From: Anastrepha obliqua
Taxonomy: Eukaryota; Arthropoda; Insecta; Diptera; Tephritidae
Direction of reading: 5' to 3'
Assembly (NCBI RefSeq): GCF_027943255.1
Contig: NC_072894.1
Location: 132,299,601 to 132,363,600, forward strand
Length of the DNA stretch: 64,000 bases
Position 1 is the stretch's first letter, and each line of letters starts with the position of its first letter. The notes under the pieces are model-generated. The model was not told the origin of the DNA, did not search any database, and worked only from the letters and a program-made list of their open reading frames with translations. Both the position numbers and the translations under genes were made by a program. This document shows positions 59,984 to 64,000 of this stretch, one piece after another.

Positions 59984-60538
59984 TGTTATGTTATGTAATG
60001 TTATGTTTTGTTATGTTATGTTATGTTATGTTATGTTATGTTGTGTTATGTTATGTTATGTTATGTTATGTTATGTTATGTTATGTTATGTTATGTTATG
60101 TTATGTTATGTTATGTTATGTTATGTTATGTTATGTTATGTTATGTTATGTTATGTTATGTTATGTTATGTTATGTTATGTTATGTTATGTTATGTTATG
60201 TTATGTTATGTTATGTTATGTTATGTTATGTTATGTTATGTTATGTTATGTTATGTTATGTTATGTTATGTTATGTTATGTTATGTTATGTTATGTTATG
60301 TTATGTTATGTTATGTTATGTTATGTTATGTTATGTTATGTTATGTTATGTTATGTTATGTTATGTTATGTTATGTTATGTTATGTTATGTTATGTTATG
60401 TTATGTTATGTTATGTTATGTTATGTTATGTTATGTTATGTTATGTTGTGTTGTGTTGTGTTGTGTTGTGTTATGCTGTGTTATGTTATGTTATGTTATG
60501 TTATGTTATGTTATGTTAAAGTATATTATGTTATGTTA
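59984..60538. repeat. (TTATG)n pentanucleotide array, about 110 units
   Basis: The array is nearly perfect with a block of TTGTG variants at about 60445-60480 and imperfect units at both ends. All three plus-strand frames are open (MLCYV repeats) and are not genes. Confidence 0.97.
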
Positions 60539-60689
60539 ATGTTAACTCATTCTCTATATCCATACAAAATATCTATCAAACAAATAAAATTAAAATTTTC
60601 TTTTGAAAAATGCAACCATTCAATCAGTATTTTCTTATGACGTTATCACGTTAAACTATCGTCAGTAAACCGACTTTGCAGACAACCTC

Positions 60690-61692
60690 TTTTTTATAAA
60701 AAGAATACCTGATCTAGTTACATAACCTCAAATATAGCAAATAACTCGTTCCCTTAACAAAAGAGTCTCGCTTAACAAAAGAAACCAATTAATTAAATTG
60801 TACATAAGCATAACACATTTATTTAAAAAAAACGCACATTCTACAGACAATTTGTCACGCATATTTTTAGTAACACAATAAAAATTTCGTGTTTTATTTT
60901 CTTTAAATGGGCATTTAGTGCGTTTTTATATCCAAAGCTAGGCAACTCTGCAGTAGCGAGAGAGAGATTTGACTGCCGAAAGCAGAAGAACACCAACAAC
61001 ACCGGCAATCGCGGACAATGCCACCAGATGTTAAAAAAAAGTAAAGCTAAATAAAACTGAGTGAATTATTTAAATAATTATTAAAAAATGTATATTTTAC
61101 AAAATTATAAACTTGAAATTTTAATTAGAACAGCTAGAAAAATGTCATGAAGAAAGAACTAAAACTCCGAGACAAAAAATAATAAAAATAACAAAAAAAA
61201 ATGCTAAATCAAGTTACGAAAATGGTAATCTGGCCATACTGGAGCTAAAATCACGTAACTAGTTGTCAAATTCGCTGATCGCAAAGTAACGGGACCACGA
61301 TGGGCGCCATCTCATTATTCTTTGCATCATGTGTCCATCCCATACATCAATTGATGACACGTATTCTTACTCTCCATCGTTCAGTCGTTAGCAAACCAGC
61401 AACGAATAAACATCACGTTTGTCTGCGACGCTTAATGTATGCAATACAATGCCCTGTGAGAACTTTTTTATGCTAGAAAATGCCTTTGGCGACTTGCAAT
61501 GCCTTTTATGTTATGTTACAAGTCGTTCAAAGGAAGCTATAGATATAATATCAAAAGGCATTTCGATTCCTCCCACAAAAATTTTCTACTCCAATCCAAT
61601 ATTTATTTATTTTGGTTTAAATTTCCCACTGGGCTGCTCCCATTCTCTCGTTCTCACTTATACACTCACATTTTTCATTTTGGACAGCACTG
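60690..61692 (+). mobile_element. hAT copy 2, right part
   Basis: It resumes at TTTTTATAAAAAGAATACC, as in copy 1, and repeats the zinc-finger exon relic (about 61459-61579) with the same TTATG duplication. It keeps about 100 bases lost from copy 1 (CCAATCCAATATTTATTTAT to the right terminal repeat). Confidence 0.9.
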
Positions 61693-61770
61693 ATCTAAAC
61701 CAAAAAACTGTTTTCAATAAATAATCAGAAATGTCCTACAATGCAAATTTCAAAAAAAAAAAAAAACAAA

Positions 61771-61895
61771 ATTCCATTTTCGTCTACATGTATTCATATA
61801 AAAATTTATGGCTCTTCCCACCAAAGCTAAATGTATTAGTATATTTTTTCTTGTATTTATTCAAGGCTGAAATCCCGGCGGTACTGCAATACCGG
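61771..61895. repeat. Repeat block alpha, copy 2
   Basis: Nearly identical to 53900-54022, then switching to GGCCCAGCAAAACCTGCG. It shows that the duplicated unit extends beyond the hAT element on both sides. Confidence 0.9.
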
Positions 61896-62258
61896 CCCAG
61901 CAAAACCTGCGTGACCGAAGCTCTAACACAATTACACTTTTTTATATGTTACAAACACATATGCACTCGTATTTCTTTGGAAATCGACTTTTTTTTTATG
62001 CTCCGTCCCCTTTGGAAAAGGTGTAAGCAGTAAGCAAACTTCATTCATATATTTTTTCTCATTTTTGCATCAATAGAAAAAAAAACAAAAAAACGGCAAG
62101 TGGCTGTCAAAGCAATAAGTCAAAAAGATATCTTTTCTCTCTTTTTGATATCAAAGTAGGCCGAGAATCAAATTGTCAACCTTTGGCAAATATGTAAACA
62201 GTAAGCAAATTTCATTCATATATTTTACCTCATTTTTAAATCAGTCAAAGTAAACAAG
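61896..62258. repeat. Unassigned flank with internal 170-bp duplication
   Basis: The segment around AGTAAGCAAACTTCATTCAT (62030) recurs, diverged, at 62200 as AGTAAGCAAATTTCATTCAT, each with TATTTT..CTCATTTTT after it. A short inverted repeat AAAGATATCTTTT / GATATC lies between. Confidence 0.7.
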
Positions 62259-62438
62259 CGCCGTAGCCGAGTGGTGGGTTGGTGCGTGACTGCTATTCAA
62301 AATTCACAGAGAAAACGTCAGTTCGAATCTCGGTGAAAGCAAAATTAATAAAAACATTTTTTAATAGCGGTCGCCCATCAGCAGGCAATGGCAAAACACC
62401 GAGTGTATTTCTACCATGAAAAAAATTTGCTCATAAAC
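62259..62438 (+). repeat. SINE family A, head and body
   Basis: The head GCGCCGTAGCCGAGTGGTGG contains a good A box (TAGCCGAGTGG). CAGTTCGAATCTCGGTGA contains the B box. The body follows with GCAGGCAATGGCAAAAC and GAGTGTATTTCTACCATGAA and then breaks off. This is the best-preserved pol III head in the window. Confidence 0.9.
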
Positions 62439-62487
62439 ATATCATAAAACAAAATGAAATAAATGTATAAAAAAAAAAAATTTTTTT

Positions 62488-62560
62488 GTGATTCGAACCA
62501 AGGATTTCGGATCGGAAGCCCACATTGCTAGCCGCTGGGCTATCGCGCTGTGCTGTCGCC
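62488..62560 (-). repeat. Second tRNA-like SINE head (family B)
   Basis: On the minus strand GCGCGATAGCCCAGCGGC carries A box TAGCCCAGCGG. About 45 bases later CCTTGGTTCGAATCAC carries B box GGTTCGAATC. Spacing fits a tRNA gene, but the 3' acceptor strand does not pair, so it is a SINE head or a tRNA relic. It contains the 13-bp unit amplified at 56123. Confidence 0.8.
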
Positions 62561-62696
62561 GCTGGCCTAAAAGTTATTTTGTTCGTCGCTACGTTTATAT
62601 GAAACTGGCACTGGCAAACGAATCCATATGTATGAAAGGGATAAAAAAAATCACACGTACACAAAATTTTTGGCACGATTTTCCCAACGCTTTTAA

Positions 62697-63420
62697 GGGG
62701 TTAGGGGTAGTCAGAGGCGCGAAAAAATGATGATTTTCACGAATTTTTTTTTGCTACTTAATTAATTTATTTAACAAAAATAAAAACATAGCATAAAAAC
62801 ATCATGTTTTAACTTGACTTCACCAAAATTTCAAAAAAAAAAATTAATAATTGCAAAAGTTATCGCTGTTTGTGTGAAGCCCGTTTCTCCAGAAGTCCCT
62901 TGCGGTGAACATCACAAGTCCTTGCAGGTTCATCTAAAACCAATCGGACAAGAAAAATTAGTTTTATTAATAGATAATCTTGTGCCTGATCGAAGCTTTT
63001 TTTTTTTTTCAAAATGAACACAATGGCGGCCTCAGAAAATTTTTTTCCAGATTTTCGGGAAAAAACCAACAGTTAATTGTTAAAAAAAAATCGAAATTTT
63101 TGAAAAAAAAAAAATCCTTGGATCAGGCACAAGTTTTTTATGTTTTTCAAAAGCTGTATAAATTTTATTGAAATCTACGTAGTGGTTTTTAAGTTACAGT
63201 GTTCACCAGTTTGAAAAACATAGTTTTGAGAAAAACGCATTTAAAGTTTTGCTATCGGCTCCGGAGCGGCCGAGCGCCCTTTGTTAATTGTTGAATAACT
63301 TGAAAAGTATTTGTCGGATTCACTTCAAATTTTTACACAATATTTTTAAAACATTATACTTTAAGAAAATGCAAAAAAAAATAAATCGATTTTTTGAAAA
63401 TTCTGACTACCCCTAACCCC
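62697..63420. mobile_element. TTAA-flanked MITE with 19-bp perfect TIRs
   Basis: Left end GGGGTTAGGGGTAGTCAGA and right end TCTGACTACCCCTAACCCC are perfect inverse repeats, each bordered by TTAA. TTAA duplications are known for piggyBac and Kolobok superfamilies; which applies is unknown. The 724-base interior has no transposase. Confidence 0.88.
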
Positions 63421-63427
63421 TTAACAA

Positions 63428-63755
63428 AGTGATTGCAAAGGGGCGGGGCTAGTGACCGTTTTCAGACCACGCGTCCCGGTAACGTGACCGGTAACGTGAC
63501 CGGTAACGTGACCAGTAACGTGACCGGTAACGTGACCAGTAACGTGACCGGTAACGTGATCGGTAACGTGACCGGTAACGTGACCGGTAACGTGACCAGT
63601 AACGTGACCGGTAACGTGACCAGTAACGTGACCGGTAACGTGACCGGTAACGTGACCGGTAACTTGACCAGTAACGTGACCAGTAACGTGACCGGTAACG
63701 TTACCGGGACGCGTGGTCTGAAAACGGTCACTAGCCCCGCCCCTTTGCAATCACT
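63428..63755. mobile_element. Inverted-repeat element with 12-bp minisatellite core
   Basis: Perfect 58-bp arms (63428-63485 starting AGTGATTGCAAAGGGGCGGG, and 63698-63755 ending CCCGCCCCTTTGCAATCACT) enclose about 19 units of GGTAACGTGACC with variants (CCAGTAAC, GATCGG, CTTGAC). The arms are GC-rich in AT-rich DNA. No coding content beyond repeat frames. Confidence 0.92.
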
Positions 63756-64000
63756 ACGTTTATATGAAACTGGCACTGGCAAACGAATCCATATGTATGA
63801 AAGGGATAAAAAAAATCACACGTACACAAAATTTTTGGCACGATTTTCCCAACGCTTTTAAGGGGTTAGGGGTAGTCAGAGGCTCGAAAAAATGATGATT
63901 TTCACGAATTTTTTTTTGCTACTTAATTAATTTATTTAACAAAAATAAAAACATAGCATAAAAACATCATGTTTTAACTTGACTTCACCAAAATTTCAAA
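63756..64000. repeat. 1165-bp tandem unit, copy 2 (cut by window end)
   Basis: It repeats 62591-62835, including the left end of the TTAA-flanked MITE at 63862. One clear difference is GGCTCG for GGCGCG. The unit probably continues beyond the window. Confidence 0.93.

Larger units (their letters stand above)
58373..60689. mobile_element. 2.3-kb composite insertion in hAT copy 2
   Basis: Comparison with the empty site in copy 1 (54827-54845) fixes the borders inside a T-run. The left end starts GACGTGATAACGTC; a matching inverted motif GACGTTATCACGT lies at 60639-60651, about 40 bases short of the right border. The insertion contains a 19-20-bp minisatellite, a truncated Helitron and a (TTATG)n array. 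The superfamily is undetermined. T-run counts fit a 4-5-base target duplication. Confidence 0.75.
57798..61692 (+). mobile_element. hAT-type element copy 2, both ends and 8-bp TSD, split by insertion
   Basis: The ends CAGTGCTGTCCA and TGGACAGCACTG are perfect 12-bp inverted repeats. Direct repeats ATCTAAAC flank both sides, the 8-bp duplication diagnostic of hAT. Without the insertion at 58373-60689 the element is about 1.58 kb. It carries only a decayed zinc-finger exon and no catalytic domain, so it is non-autonomous. Confidence 0.93.
62591..63755. repeat. 1165-bp tandem unit, copy 1
   Basis: The sequence from ACGTTTATATGAAACTGGC restarts at 63756 with about 99% identity as far as the window end. 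The unit contains a TTAA-flanked MITE and the inverted-repeat/12-mer element, and ends exactly at the right terminus of the latter. Confidence 0.93.

Noticed and set aside
59956..60640. Three long overlapping open frames (MLCYV repeats)
   Set aside because: They are readings of the (TTATG)n array, which holds no stop in any plus-strand frame.
62697..62715. GGGGTTAGGGG as telomeric repeat
   Set aside because: It occurs once as a terminal inverted repeat of a TTAA-flanked element, not as a tandem array; flies also lack such telomere repeats.
63421..63861. Open frames of GNVT or VTLP repeats on both strands
   Set aside because: The 12-bp unit is a multiple of three and stop-free; the palindromic arms give the same start on each strand. 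No sign of a gene.

Overview
The window reads as nuclear DNA of a higher dipteran, most likely a tephritid-type fruit fly. It is AT-rich throughout, with CATA/TATG microsatellites and short GT-AG introns. Protein-coding DNA is sparse and lies in a dense mix of mariner, Tc1, hAT, Helitron, LINE and tRNA-SINE remnants. Species assignment is inference; no decisive marker is present.

Three minus-strand transcription units can be supported. (1) A large gene at 30386-46640 has four coding exons (46640-46025, 39262-35573, 35464-35317, 30473-30386). They join in frame through canonical splice sites into 1513 codons plus stop. The product is low-complexity, Ser- and basic-rich, and resembles the CEP170 centrosome/microtubule family (tentative). 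(2) A three-exon MADF-BESS regulator of 231 residues lies at 17537-18372. (3) A possible two-exon gene at 15162-16282 encodes only 31 residues. A weaker candidate small ORF with a strong Drosophila-type Kozak context lies at 51180-51371.

Layout. 0.7-4.4 kb: a broken hAT transposase gene inserted in a SINE, then LINE debris. 6.4-13.2 kb: fragments of several LINEs, mariner-type relics and a long-TIR MITE. 14-18.5 kb: the two small genes. 19.4-20.4 kb: an AT-rich repeat with a 98-bp perfect hairpin. 21-26.3 kb: mariner relics, including one element with both ends. 30.4-46.6 kb: the large gene, whose first intron holds a complete non-autonomous Helitron (43467-45045) and a transposase relic. 49.3-50.6 kb: a full SINE with a MITE in its tail, and a Tc1 relic. 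52.35 kb: a tRNA-Trp pseudogene.

The last 10 kb (53.9-64 kb) is the most unusual part. It is a recently duplicated nested repeat region with two near-identical hAT copies, one still flanked by an 8-bp target duplication and split by a 2.3-kb insertion. It has a 1391-bp array of exactly 107 copies of a 13-bp unit identical to the A-box region of a tRNA-like SINE nearby, 12-bp GGTAACGTGACC arrays, a ~555-bp (TTATG)n array, an inverted-repeat element built around the 12-bp array, a TTAA-flanked MITE, and a 1165-bp tandem duplication running off the window end.
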